Source: Streptomyces sp. SAJ15
Lineage (GTDB): Bacteria; Actinomycetota; Actinomycetes; Streptomycetales; Streptomycetaceae
Length of the DNA: 64,000 bases
NCBI RefSeq assembly: GCF_007595705.1
Contig: NZ_NISY01000006.1
Coordinates: 413,784 to 477,783, forward strand
Direction of reading: 5' to 3'
This document shows, in pieces, positions 52,446 to 60,709 of the stretch (positions within the stretch are counted from its first letter, which is position 1; each line of letters opens with the position of its first letter). A program made the translations under genes and the position numbers. The notes beneath the pieces were generated by a model that was not told the origin of the DNA, ran no database searches, and was given only the letters and a program-made list of their open reading frames with translations.

Positions 52446-53426
52446 ATGGCATCTGCGGGTCATCCAGGTGTGGTGGTGACGGGGGCATACCCCGCTTCCG
52501 TGACCTCTTCTCCAGAGCCCGGACCATCAGTGACACCGGCCGCCTCTGCCGCTACCAGTTCACTCGCCGACCGTGCCGGCTACGACCCCGGCTTCCTCGG
52601 CCCGCAGGTGCCGCTGCCCACCCCCACCGACGCCGGCATCGAGATCGTGCCGCTGCCGTACACGCACTTCACCGTGCTGCTGCGCCCGGACCGCCAGCTC
52701 GCCGCGGCGACGACCGTGGCCATCGGCGGGGCCCGCCTGCGCGTTCGGACCGGGACAGCCGCTGGCGCCTCGACCCCCGCCTGCCGAACGGGCATCAGGC
52801 GGGCAACGAGCTGTACGCGCACAACTCCCTGGACCGCGGACACCTGGTGCGCCGACTGGACCCGGTGTGGGGAGAGCCGCGCGAGGCGGAAGGCGGACGA
52901 CGACACCTTCCACTACACCAATGCCGCCCCGCAGGCCGACATCTTCAACCAGGGCAAGGAGCTGTGGCTGGGCCTGGAGGCCTACCTGCTGGAACACGCG
53001 GCCGAATTTGACCGCCGCCTGGTCGTCCACACCGGACCGGTCCTCCTCGATAGCGACCCCGTCCACCGATGGGTGAAGATCCCGCTGCGGTTCTGGAAGG
53101 TCGTCGGCTTCCTCGACGACGGACAGCTGGCCGCGACCGCCTACATCCTCGACCAGAGCCCCGACCTCACCGCCGCAGAAGCGGCCCGGGCCCTGGCCAA
53201 AGCCGAAGGCAACCCGCCCCCACTGGGCGCCTTCCGCACCTTCCAAGCACCGGTCCACGACATCGCCACCCTCACCAGACTGGACTTCGGCCCCCTACCG
53301 GCCGCCGACCGCATGCCCACACCCTCAGCTGCAGCCCGGGGCACGGAACGGTGGACACCCCTGACCAGCGCGCCTACCAACACCGCGCAGCCGCCGCCGG
53401 CCTCGCCCTCCTCGACTACCGCCTGA
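52446..53426 (+). pseudogene. DNA/RNA non-specific endonuclease (NUC1) with two compensating frameshifts
   Basis: The frame from ATG 52446 begins as a NUC1-type nuclease (YTHFTVLLRPDRQLAAATTV, AIGG) and ends as one (DDDTFHYTNAAPQADIFNQG, KELWLGLEAYLLEHAAEFDR). Between about 52737 and 52890 the family sequence is in the other frame: WRLDPRLPNGHQAGNELYAH, NSLDRGHLVRRLDPVWGEP. That segment contains the catalytic DRGH of the beta-beta-alpha-metal fold. Net shifts at both edges cancel, so a 326-residue protein could be made but without the active site. The C-terminal 40 residues are low complexity. Confidence 0.7.
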
Positions 53427-53631
53427 GCTGAACCCCGTACGCGTACCCGCGGGCGTGGACCTGCGCCTTACGTGTGACCGAGGTACGCGCCAAAGGGGCA
53501 CCGAGATGATCTTGAAGCCCTGAGCGCTCGGCCCCCGTATTTCAGAGGGACACGAGGGACACGCACGCTGTTCTGCCAGCGCTGGTGCCAGAGCGAGCTA
53601 AGCTCCTGCTGCTGTCAAGAAGGCCTCGGGC

Positions 53632-54564
53632 TTAGCGGCGCAAGGTGGTCTCCCGCTCCAGATGCGACAGCTTCTCGGGATTGCGCACGGCGTAGAGCCC
53701 AGTGACGAGGCCGTCGTCGATGCGCATCGCCATGACGGTGTCGATCTCGCGGCCCAGCCGGACGATCAGCGCCGGGTCGCCGTTGACCTGTGTCGGCTGC
53801 AGCGACATCGCGGCGGCGATCTTGCCCAGCACGTGGGCCACCTGGTCGGCCCCCACGACGGGCGCCAGTGCGGCCTGCACGACTCCGCCTCCGTCAGTCA
53901 GCAAGACGACGTCCGGCGCGAGGATGTCGAGCAGGCGTTGCAGGTCGCCCGTTTCGACTGCCTGCTGGAACGCCTCGACGGTGCGGCGAGTCTCGGCAGC
54001 GGAGGCGACCCCGCGCGGTCGGCGCGCGGCGACGTGGGCCCGTGCCCGGTGGGCGATCTGGCGGACCGCGGCCGGGCTCTTGTCGACGGCCTCGGCGATC
54101 TCGCCGTACCCGAGGTCGAACACCTCGCGCAGCACGAACACCGCCCGCTCGGTCGGGGCGAGCGTCTCCAGTACCAGCAGCATCGCCATCGAGACGCTGT
54201 CGGCCAACTCGACGTCCTCGGCCACGTCGGGCGCGGTCAGCAGCGGCTCGGGCAGCCAGGGGCCGACGTAGGACTCCTTGCGCCGGCCGAGCGTGCGCAG
54301 ATGGCTCAGCGCCTGCCGGGTGGTGAGCCGGACCAGGTACGCACGCTGATCCCGCACGGTGTCGAGATCGACGCCCACCCACCGCAACCAGCTCTCCTGG
54401 AGGACGTCCTCGGCGTCGGCGGCCGAGCCGAGCATCTCGTAGGCGACGGTGAACAGCAGGTTGCGGTGGGCGACGAACGCCTGGGTAACGCTGTCCATGC
54501 GGTCGCCACGAGCGACCGGCTCGGATGTGTCCCTTGCCCAGTCGCTCGTAGTTCGGTCGTTCAT
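53632..54564 (-). CDS. ECF41-family RNA polymerase sigma factor (SigJ-like)
   Basis: 310 residues; ATG 54564 follows AGGAG. Sigma2 (FTVAYEMLGSAADAEDVLQE, SWLRW) and sigma4 (LREVFDLGYGEIAEAVDKSP, AAVRQIAHRARAHVAA) are followed by a SnoaL-like domain carrying the ECF41 signatures LLTDGGG and NPEKL. In this group the C-terminal domain, not an anti-sigma protein, controls activity. The divergent carboxymuconolactone-decarboxylase-like gene is the standard partner. A TCACA-N16-CGTC promoter lies on this strand upstream (54607-54633), implying autoregulation. Confidence 0.93.
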   Translation of the reverse strand: MNDRTTSDWARDTSEPVARGDRMDSVTQAFVAHRNLLFTVAYEMLGSAADAEDVLQESWLRWVGVDLDTVRDQRAYLVRLTTRQALSHLRTLGRRKESYVGPWLPEPLLTAPDVAEDVELADSVSMAMLLVLETLAPTERAVFVLREVFDLGYGEIAEAVDKSPAAVRQIAHRARAHVAARRPRGVASAAETRRTVEAFQQAVETGDLQRLLDILAPDVVLLTDGGGVVQAALAPVVGADQVAHVLGKIAAAMSLQPTQVNGDPALIVRLGREIDTVMAMRIDDGLVTGLYAVRNPEKLSHLERETTLRR

Positions 54565-54606
54565 CGCCGGCTCCTGTCCGTTCGCTCTCGACTGCGCCGT
54601 ACACCA

Positions 54607-54633
54607 GACGCCGGCCCCCGCCGCTTTGTGACG
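54607..54633 (-). promoter_or_regulatory. ECF41 promoter for the sigma gene
   Basis: Minus strand: CGTCACA, 16 bases, CGTC. This fits the ECF41 consensus TGTCACA-N16-CGTC in all but the first base. It is 43 bases from the sigma start codon. Confidence 0.65.
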
Positions 54634-54667
54634 CCCGCGACCGGTGACGGACGCCACATCACCGCGC

Positions 54668-54694
54668 CGTCACAAGGATCGGGCCGTCGGCATC
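54668..54694 (+). promoter_or_regulatory. ECF41-like promoter for the CMD gene
   Basis: Plus strand: CGTCACA, 16 bases, CATC (one mismatch to CGTC). It is 52 bases from the ATG of the CMD gene, so both divergent genes carry matching promoters. Confidence 0.55.
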
Positions 54695-54745
54695 TTGTGT
54701 TCGTCCAGTGCAGCAGCACGCAACACCACAAGTGAGGACGACGTC

Positions 54746-55225
54746 ATGGAACCTCGTTTCAACCTGTTCGACAGCCCGACCGCCGCGAAGGTGGCCAAGC
54801 GGTTCTACAACACCTCGTTGGCCCTGGAAGGGTCGACGCTGCCGAAGGCCCTGCGGGAACTGGTGGAGCTGCGGGTCGGCCAGATCAACGGCTGCGGTTT
54901 CTGCGTCGACGTCCACACCAAGGAGGCCGCAGCCGCCGGTGAAACCGCGCTCCGGCTCAACCTGGTCGCCGCTTGGCGGCACAGCACTGTGTTCACCGAG
55001 GCCGAGCGGGCCGCGCTGGCGCTCGCCGAGGAAGGCACCCGGCTCGGCGACCACGGCGTGTCCGACGAGACCTGGGCCGAGGTGCGCAAGCACTACGACG
55101 ACGACCAGGTCGGTGCGCTGGTCTGCCTGGTCTCCCTGATCAACGCGGCCACCCGGATGAACGTGATCGTGCACAACCCGGGGGGCTCGTACGAGCCCGG
55201 CATGTTCGCCAGTACGTCGAGTTGA
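54746..55225 (+). CDS. Carboxymuconolactone decarboxylase (AhpD-like) family protein
   Basis: 159 residues from ATG 54746 after GAGGA. The CMD core has LRELVELRVGQINGCGFCVD then VHTKEAAAAGE, with the redox CxxC (CGFC) and the following His of AhpD-type peroxidase reductants. It is the standard ECF41 partner; the reaction is probably thiol-based peroxide or electrophile handling. It is divergent from the sigma gene with its own ECF41-like promoter. Confidence 0.9.
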   Translation: MEPRFNLFDSPTAAKVAKRFYNTSLALEGSTLPKALRELVELRVGQINGCGFCVDVHTKEAAAAGETALRLNLVAAWRHSTVFTEAERAALALAEEGTRLGDHGVSDETWAEVRKHYDDDQVGALVCLVSLINAATRMNVIVHNPGGSYEPGMFASTSS

Positions 55226-55298
55226 CCGGGAAGCGAAACGCGGCCTGTCCCAGGATCGTTCGATCCGGGCCGGGCCCGCCGCTATGGGCAGTGCCCGG

Positions 55299-55436
55299 TC
55301 AGTAGTCCGTCCGGGCAATGACGATGATGCCGAGGAGCGGGATCACGAGCAGGAGGAAGATCATCACTGCGCATCCGCAGCCCATCATCTCGAAGTCGGA
55401 CGTGTCGGGCCCCTGGGGCTTGTGGCTTTCACTCAC
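55299..55436 (-). CDS. 45-residue membrane peptide
   Basis: From GTG 55436 the frame gives an N-terminal polar part (SESHKPQGPDTSDFEMMG), a CGC pair and one membrane helix (AVMIFLLLVIPLLGIIVIAR). A TAGCGT -10 (55444-55449) ends 7 bases before the start with no ribosome site, a leaderless arrangement. The coding bias and signal placement make a real small protein likely. The role is unknown. Confidence 0.55.
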   Translation of the reverse strand: MSESHKPQGPDTSDFEMMGCGCAVMIFLLLVIPLLGIIVIARTDY

Positions 55437-55754
55437 ACGACGGACGCTACGAGCCGCTCGCGCATCGCGGAGCCGTACTGGTGCTCACCCGGCTAGGTAG
55501 GGCTACCTACCAGTGCCCACTGCCGCAGCGCAGCCCCACCCGGCGCCGCTCTGGGCGGGCGCCCGGTCGTCCGGCACAGCTACTGGATTCGGCCAGCAGC
55601 TCTGCGGGCAGCTGGCCGGCGTGTGGGGGCTGTCGTGACTTCACTGTCCATACGTCCCCAACCGTAGGAGCGGGGCCAAGCCCAAGGGAGCACGATGCAG
55701 GCTCTGCCAGCAGGCAGCTTGACCGGCGATCCGGCGCCGCGTAGGAGATCAGGC

Positions 55755-56480
55755 ATGCAGCGATCCTTCGAGGAGCCGAATGATGTGCCGCAGGGGCACG
55801 GCGTGCAGCCGCGCGTGGACCTTGCTCGTGTCGCCTTGCGTGCTGCTCGTGAGGGTGCTCGACACCGCGCCAGACAAGGGCAAAGCGCTGACAGAAGGTC
55901 TCGTCGATTTCGGGGGCGCCGGCAGAACAGGAACGAGCCGGTCACCTTCCGCACCGCGCTCCTCAAGCTCTTTGAGCAGGCGGGCGTGCCCATCTTTGAT
56001 GACCACGTCCTGGCCCAGTGGGACACCATCTTTCCGGAACTGGCACGCGGCCTGGCTTTGGTTGGCTTCGATGCCGAGAGCGGGGCTGTGGTGCTGCGGC
56101 CTGCGTCGTCAGCCTGGGTGACGCAGGCTCGTCTTTTGGGACCGAGGCTTGTTGAGCGAATCAACGAGCGCCTGGGTACCCATACCGTCCGGTCCATTCG
56201 CCTCCTGAAGCCCGGCGCCGTGGAACCGAGTGCGCAAGCTGGTGTTCCAGAGACGAGCGTGAACCGCCGGACGGCCGGTGCTCGGGACCTGAGCGGTCCG
56301 ACAATTCTGGCCGCGATCGAGCGGCAAGCCCGGCAGACACCTCGCGAACCCACACAGCTCTTCGTCGCCGGCCGAGCCGAGCGCGCCTACCGCCACGAGC
56401 GGTCCGAGCAGCGGATGGCCAGTACGGTGCATGCCCGGGCACTGTTCCGAGCCCGGATTCAGCGCGAACCGTCGGCCTGA
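55755..56480 (+). CDS. DciA-like (DUF721) replicative helicase loader
   Basis: 241 residues from ATG 55755 with AGGAG upstream; ATG 55695 is an in-frame alternative. VDLARVALRAAREGARHRAR at the N-terminus and FPELARGLALVGFDAESGAV, VLRPASSAWVTQARLLGPRL then VERINERLGTHTVRSIRLL match DUF721/DciA, which loads DnaB at replication origins. It directly precedes a DnaB-type helicase gene, so the pair looks like a helicase-loader module from a plasmid or linear element. The C-terminal 80 residues are variable. Confidence 0.75.
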   Translation: MQRSFEEPNDVPQGHGVQPRVDLARVALRAAREGARHRARQGQSADRRSRRFRGRRQNRNEPVTFRTALLKLFEQAGVPIFDDHVLAQWDTIFPELARGLALVGFDAESGAVVLRPASSAWVTQARLLGPRLVERINERLGTHTVRSIRLLKPGAVEPSAQAGVPETSVNRRTAGARDLSGPTILAAIERQARQTPREPTQLFVAGRAERAYRHERSEQRMASTVHARALFRARIQREPSA

Positions 56481-56513
56481 ACGTATCCAAGTGGGTCACG
56501 GGGGTGCGGTGTC

Positions 56514-57243
56514 GTGGCTACGCTTACCTGCATCAACGCGCCGGGCTACCCGGCCCCGCCGACAAAGCGAGGGAACTCCGTGGCCGAGGGTGAGACCGAT
56601 GCACAGCCTCCTCACGACCTGGCCGCGGAGGCGGCTGTCCTGCGTGCCATGCTGCGGTCCACCGAAGCCATCGCCGACATCGTGGAAGTGCTCCACAGCC
56701 ACGACTTCTACCGCCCCGCGCACGAGCTGATCTACACCACCATTCTCGACCTCTACAGCCGCAACGAGACACCCGACCCCGCCTCGGTCGGTAGCGCACT
56801 GGACAAGAAGGGGCAGCTGGCCGAGGTCGGTGGCCACGCTTACCTCTACGGCTTGGTCGGTTCCCCCTCCCGCAGCAGGTCCTGGCTCAGTGACGCCGAG
56901 CGAGTCCAAGCCACAGCGGTGCTGCGTCGCACCAAAGAGGCCGCCGTCCACATCGAGAACCTGGCCGCCGAGGGCACTGCCGAGGACGTGGACCGGATTG
57001 TCGACACTGTCCAAGCGGAGATCTTCGCGGCCACCGCCCGTTGCCGCACGGGACTGCCGCCTTCTTACTCCTTCAGCGAGGTGATGGAGGAGACCCTCGA
57101 CGAGCTGGAAGCCGCCGGCAGCCGCAATCAGCACACTGGTATTCCCACCGGCTTCACCGATCTGGATGCCCTGACCGGGGGTCTCTATCCTGGGCAGCTC
57201 GTCGTCATTGCGGGGCGTCCTGCCATGGGCAAATTCGCGGGGA
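56514..57243 (+). pseudogene. DnaB-type replicative helicase, truncated at Walker A
   Basis: From GTG 56514 (or GTG 56580) the DnaB N-terminal domain is complete (PPHDLAAEAAVLRAMLRSTE, FYRPAHELIYTTILDLYSRN), followed by the linker and the start of the RecA core: TGIPTGFTDLDALTGGLYPG, QLVVIAGRPAMGK. Family similarity ends exactly at the Walker A lysine. Beyond about 57230 the frame reads antisense through another gene. The ATPase domain is lost, so helicase activity is not possible. Confidence 0.8.
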
Positions 57244-57575
57244 CAGCAACTGCAACACCCAGCGGGCATCGTCGCTGGGGATGGTGTGCAGGGTGCCGCG
57301 CATGTACCAGTTGCGGACGATACTCCGCTCCTTTTCGTAGGCCGTGCGGATGGCCTGGGCGGTGATGCCCCGGCCGCATACCCAGATGCCCAGGTCGGCG
57401 GCCGTGGCGTCCTGGGCCTGGATGGCGAAGACCCGTCGGACGACCGCCTCGGCAGAGGCCTCGCATGCTCCGCCGGCCAGGGCCTGCGCACAGGCCCGCA
57501 GCCTGCGGACGCTCTCGTGGTCAGGTCTCTCGGCCGACGCGGTCAGGAGACGGCCTTGTCGAGGACACGGGCGAG
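57235..57575 (-). pseudogene. AlkZ-like winged-helix protein, truncated
   Basis: Leftward: SVRRLRACAQALAGGACEAS, VFAIQAQDATAADLGIWVCG, VRNWYMRGTLHTIPSDDARW, VLQLLSPRI. This is the N-terminal part of the winged-helix DNA-binding/AlkZ-type glycosylase family (QAQDA...MRGTLHxxPxxDxRWxLxLLxPR). It stops at the same junction (about 57235-57243) where the opposing DnaB gene is cut. The start is not clear; CTG at the hydrolase stop or a codon inside the hydrolase is possible. Confidence 0.65.
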
Positions 57576-58276
57576 TTCGGCGGGCGCGGACAGCATCGGC
57601 CAGTGCCCGGTGGGCAGGTCGAAGCGCCGCCACGGCGGCTGGTTCAGGTAGGTCAGCATCGGCACCCCGGCTTCCAGCAGCCCCGTGAAGTCACGGCAGG
57701 CGATCAGGACACGGTCCACACCGGGACCGGGCTCGGCCGGGTCGGCGAGACGCTGGGTGAAAGTGCCGAATGGCTGAGGGGTGGCACGCGTGCGCAGAGC
57801 GTTCCGCTGGCCCTCATCGAGCCCGTCGAGGCTGCTGGACAAGCCCAGGACCTCGAAGGGCGGCATCGGTAGCCGCCACCCGTCGCCGGAAGCGTCGACC
57901 TGCTGGCGCAGCTGGTCCGCTGCCTGCGGTGGCATGAGGTCGAGCATGCACATGCCTGCGGCGAACGGGGCGCTGTCCACGTAGATCACGCGCTCCAGCC
58001 GGTCGCCGAGACGTCCGGCTGACCCGGTCACCGGGGCCGCCGCGTAGCTGTGGGCGACCAGCGTGACCTCGCGCAGACCGTTCCGCTCAGCGAATCCGGT
58101 GATGTCCGCGATGTGCGTGTCCAGATCCGTCTCGGGTCCGCCCTGGTCGGCGTGCTCGGCCAGGCCCGTCAGTGTCAGCGGCAGCGCCGTGTGGCCGCGC
58201 TCCCGCAGAGCGCGGGCGGTGTCTTCCCAGGCCCAGCCCCGACCCAGGCGCCGGGAACAAGTACGAAGGTGGCCAT
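57543..58276 (-). pseudogene. Alpha/beta hydrolase with N-terminal frameshift
   Basis: From ATG 58276 (GGGAG ribosome site) the frame reads MATFVLVPGAWVGAG. It then needs a one-base shift near 58230 to continue as WAWEDTARALRERGHTALPL, VTLVAHSYAAAPVTGSAGRL (nucleophile AHSYA), VLIACRDFTGLLEAG (acid region) and LPTGHWPMLSAPAELARVLD (histidine). All catalytic parts exist, but in two frames. It is divergent from a WYL regulator, its likely controller. Confidence 0.7.
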
Positions 58277-58355
58277 GTGATCTCCCAGAAGTAGGTGCTG
58301 TGGGGAGCGTAAAGTCGATACAGGACAGAATCCGCCCTGAAATACCGAGTGATCC

Positions 58356-59330
58356 ATGTCGCATCCCCTGACCCGTGTGCTGACCCTGCTGGAACTCCTC
58401 CAGTCCAACGCCCGGCTCACCGGGATGGAGCTCGCCGACCGCCTGGACACCGACGTGCGCACAGTGCGCCGGTACATGTCCCACCTACGGGACCTGGGCA
58501 TCCCCGTGGAAGCCGAACGCGGCCGCTACGGCGGCTACCGGCTGGCCCGCGGCTACCGCATGCCACCCCTGGTCCTCACCAATGACGAGGCCCTCGCCGT
58601 CGTTCTTGGCCTGCTCGCCGCAGACCGTCTGGGCATGGGCACCGCCGCGCCGGCCACTGCCGGCGCCCTGGCCAAGATCGAACGGGTGCTCCCGCAGGCC
58701 CTGCGCGAACCGCTCGCTGCCATGCGGGAGACCCTGTCGTTCACCGCCAACGCCGTAATCGGGCAGGCACCCGGAACCGGCGTCCTGCTGGCACTGGCCC
58801 AGGCCTCCCGCGCCCACACGACCGTCGCCATCAGCCACCAGTCCTGGCGCCAGGAACACACCGAACGCGACATCGACCCCTACGGCGTGGTCTTCCACAC
58901 CGGCCGCTGGTACGTCGTCGGCCACGACCATCTCCGCGACAGCCTGCGCACCTTCCGCATCGACCGCATCACCTCCGTCACCCCCCGAGCCCACAGCTTC
59001 ACCGCACCCGACGGCTTCGACCCCGTCGCCCACCTGACCTCGACCCTCGCCCAGGGGCCCTACCGCTGGCGGGTCGAGGTGACGATCCACGGCCCGCTCG
59101 ATGAGATCGCTCGCCGGCTGCCCCGCTCAGCGGTGACCCTCACCGCTCAGCCCACCGGCGTTCTCATGCACGCACGGGCAGAACGGCTGGACGGCATCGC
59201 CCACATGCTCGCCTCCATGGAATGGCCCTTCACCATCCACCAACCCGACGAACTACGGCAGGCGCTCAAGAATCTGGGCGACCAACTCACCGCAGCCGCC
59301 CAACGAAGGCCAGAAGAACTACCGCAGTAA
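58356..59330 (+). CDS. YafY-type HTH/WYL transcriptional regulator
   Basis: 324 residues from ATG 58356. The N-terminal winged helix is HTH_11-like (VLTLLELLQSNARLTGMELA, RLDTDVRTVRRYMSHLRDLG, GIPVEAERGRYGGYRL). The WYL domain follows at about 145-225 (VAISHQSWRQEHTERDIDPY, GVVFHTGRWYVVGHD; FRIDRITSVTPRA). A WCX-type C-terminal domain ends the protein. WYL domains bind nucleic acid or nucleotide-like ligands. It probably regulates the divergent hydrolase. The stop codon lies inside a hairpin next to the integrase. Confidence 0.92.
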   Translation: MSHPLTRVLTLLELLQSNARLTGMELADRLDTDVRTVRRYMSHLRDLGIPVEAERGRYGGYRLARGYRMPPLVLTNDEALAVVLGLLAADRLGMGTAAPATAGALAKIERVLPQALREPLAAMRETLSFTANAVIGQAPGTGVLLALAQASRAHTTVAISHQSWRQEHTERDIDPYGVVFHTGRWYVVGHDHLRDSLRTFRIDRITSVTPRAHSFTAPDGFDPVAHLTSTLAQGPYRWRVEVTIHGPLDEIARRLPRSAVTLTAQPTGVLMHARAERLDGIAHMLASMEWPFTIHQPDELRQALKNLGDQLTAAAQRRPEELPQ

Positions 59331-59348
59331 ATACCGGATTTACTGCGG
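59322..59348. repeat. Inverted repeat overlapping the WYL stop codon
   Basis: CCGCAGTAAAT (59322-59332), loop ACCGG, ATTTACTGCGG (59338-59348). It may act as a terminator for the WYL gene or as an integrase arm site, because ATTTACTGCGGCAG recurs at 59415 just before the integrase gene. Confidence 0.65.
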
Positions 59349-59414
59349 CAGAGCCCCTGCGGTGATCACCGCGAACTGCGGCGGGGGTTCCGGCCGCCGG
59401 GGCGAGGTGCACGC

Positions 59415-59428
59415 ATTTACTGCGGCAG
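59415..59428 (+). repeat. att-like repeat ATTTACTGCGGCAG
   Basis: An exact second copy of the 14-base sequence at 59338-59351. Here it extends into TACTGC-G-GCAGTA symmetry. It lies 22 bases before the integrase start. Candidate attachment or arm-binding site. Confidence 0.5.
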
Positions 59429-59449
59429 TACCGGAAGGGCGGGACGGAC

Positions 59450-60506
59450 GTGACGATCGAACCGGTGACCGAACTCGGGAGCGGGGGCGCGCTCCGGCTG
59501 CCGCACGCCAGGGTCGTGCCCCTGTCCGCCCCGCCCTCGTCGTACACCGCGGCAGTCGAGCGGTACCTCACCGGCGCGGGCATCGCGAAGTCGTCCGCGT
59601 GGATCTACCGGATCTCGCTGACGACGTGGGGATGGATGCTCGCCGGCGAACCGGCCCCGACCGGACCCGACCGCCGGGGCGCGAAGCCGCCCGCCTTCCC
59701 CGTCGCCGCGATCGACGACCCAGCCCTGCCCGAGGCGCTGGCCGAGCTGGCGGACGAGATGGACGCCGACACCGTCAACCGGGAGCTGTCCATCGCGCGC
59801 AAGGCGATCGGCTGGTGGCAGCGCCAGGGCTGGATCGAAGGCGATCCCACGATCGGCATCGAGCGACGGCCGGCACCGCCAGACCGCACTAAGGCCCTGG
59901 CGGAGAAACAGATCGCCGCCCTGTGGCGGCTGGACGTCTCGCTGCGGGAGAAGATGTTCTGGAACATGCTCTACGAGTCGGCGGCCCGCGCCGATGAGGT
60001 GCTGTGCCTGAACGTGGAGGACCTGTATCCGCAGGACAAGCGCGGCAGGATCACCGCCAAGGGCGGGGCGATCGAGTGGATTCACTGGCAGTCCGGCACC
60101 GCCCAGCTCCTGCCCCGACTGATTCGCCCGTCGCACCGGCGGCCCGCTGTTCCTCACCGACCGCAAGGCCCCGGCCGGAACACCCACGCTGGACGTGTGC
60201 CCCGAGACCGGCCGGGCCCGGCTCTCCTATCGCCGGTCCGAGGAAATCTTCGAGGAGAACACCCGGCCACTGGCCAATCCTCTCGCCTCGCCCGAGGACA
60301 TCGAGGACCTGGACGGCTGGACGCTCCATCGGCTACGCCACAGTGCCCTGACACACGACGCCGAGGGCGGCACCTCCACCCCGATGTTGCTGGCCCGCTC
60401 CCGCCACGCCTCCGTCCGCTCCCTGGAACGCTACGCGCGGCCCGGCGTCGACGCGGTCGCCTGGCACGTCGCCTCACGCGACCCCGCCGCCCGTCGTCGG
60501 GGTTGA
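59450..60506 (+). pseudogene. Tyrosine recombinase/integrase, frameshifted
   Basis: From GTG 59450 the core-binding domain (SYTAAVERYLTGAGIAKSSA) and the start of the catalytic domain (MFWNMLYESAARADEVLCLN, with the first Arg) are in one frame. Near 60135 the family continues in another: GGPLFLTDRKAPAG, LDGWTLHRLRHSALTHDAEG (HxLR), LARSRHASVRSLERYARPG with the nucleophilic Tyr. All catalytic residues exist, but one frameshift separates them. It is downstream of att-like repeats. Confidence 0.75.
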
Positions 60507-60709
60507 ACAGCGGCCCACGGCGCGTTTCCGGCGTATTCCGGTTGGCCTCCTACTGGGCCCAGTGGCTTGACGTGGATCGCCACACTCCCGATAGCTATCT
60601 GTGATGTTCAGGCCACAGGTTGACGGCATCGTTCTCAGGTCTGGGGCCGACACGACGCGAAACGACGAGCGTCGGACATCAGGCGCCACTTGGTGCGCAT
60701 CATGGTCGT

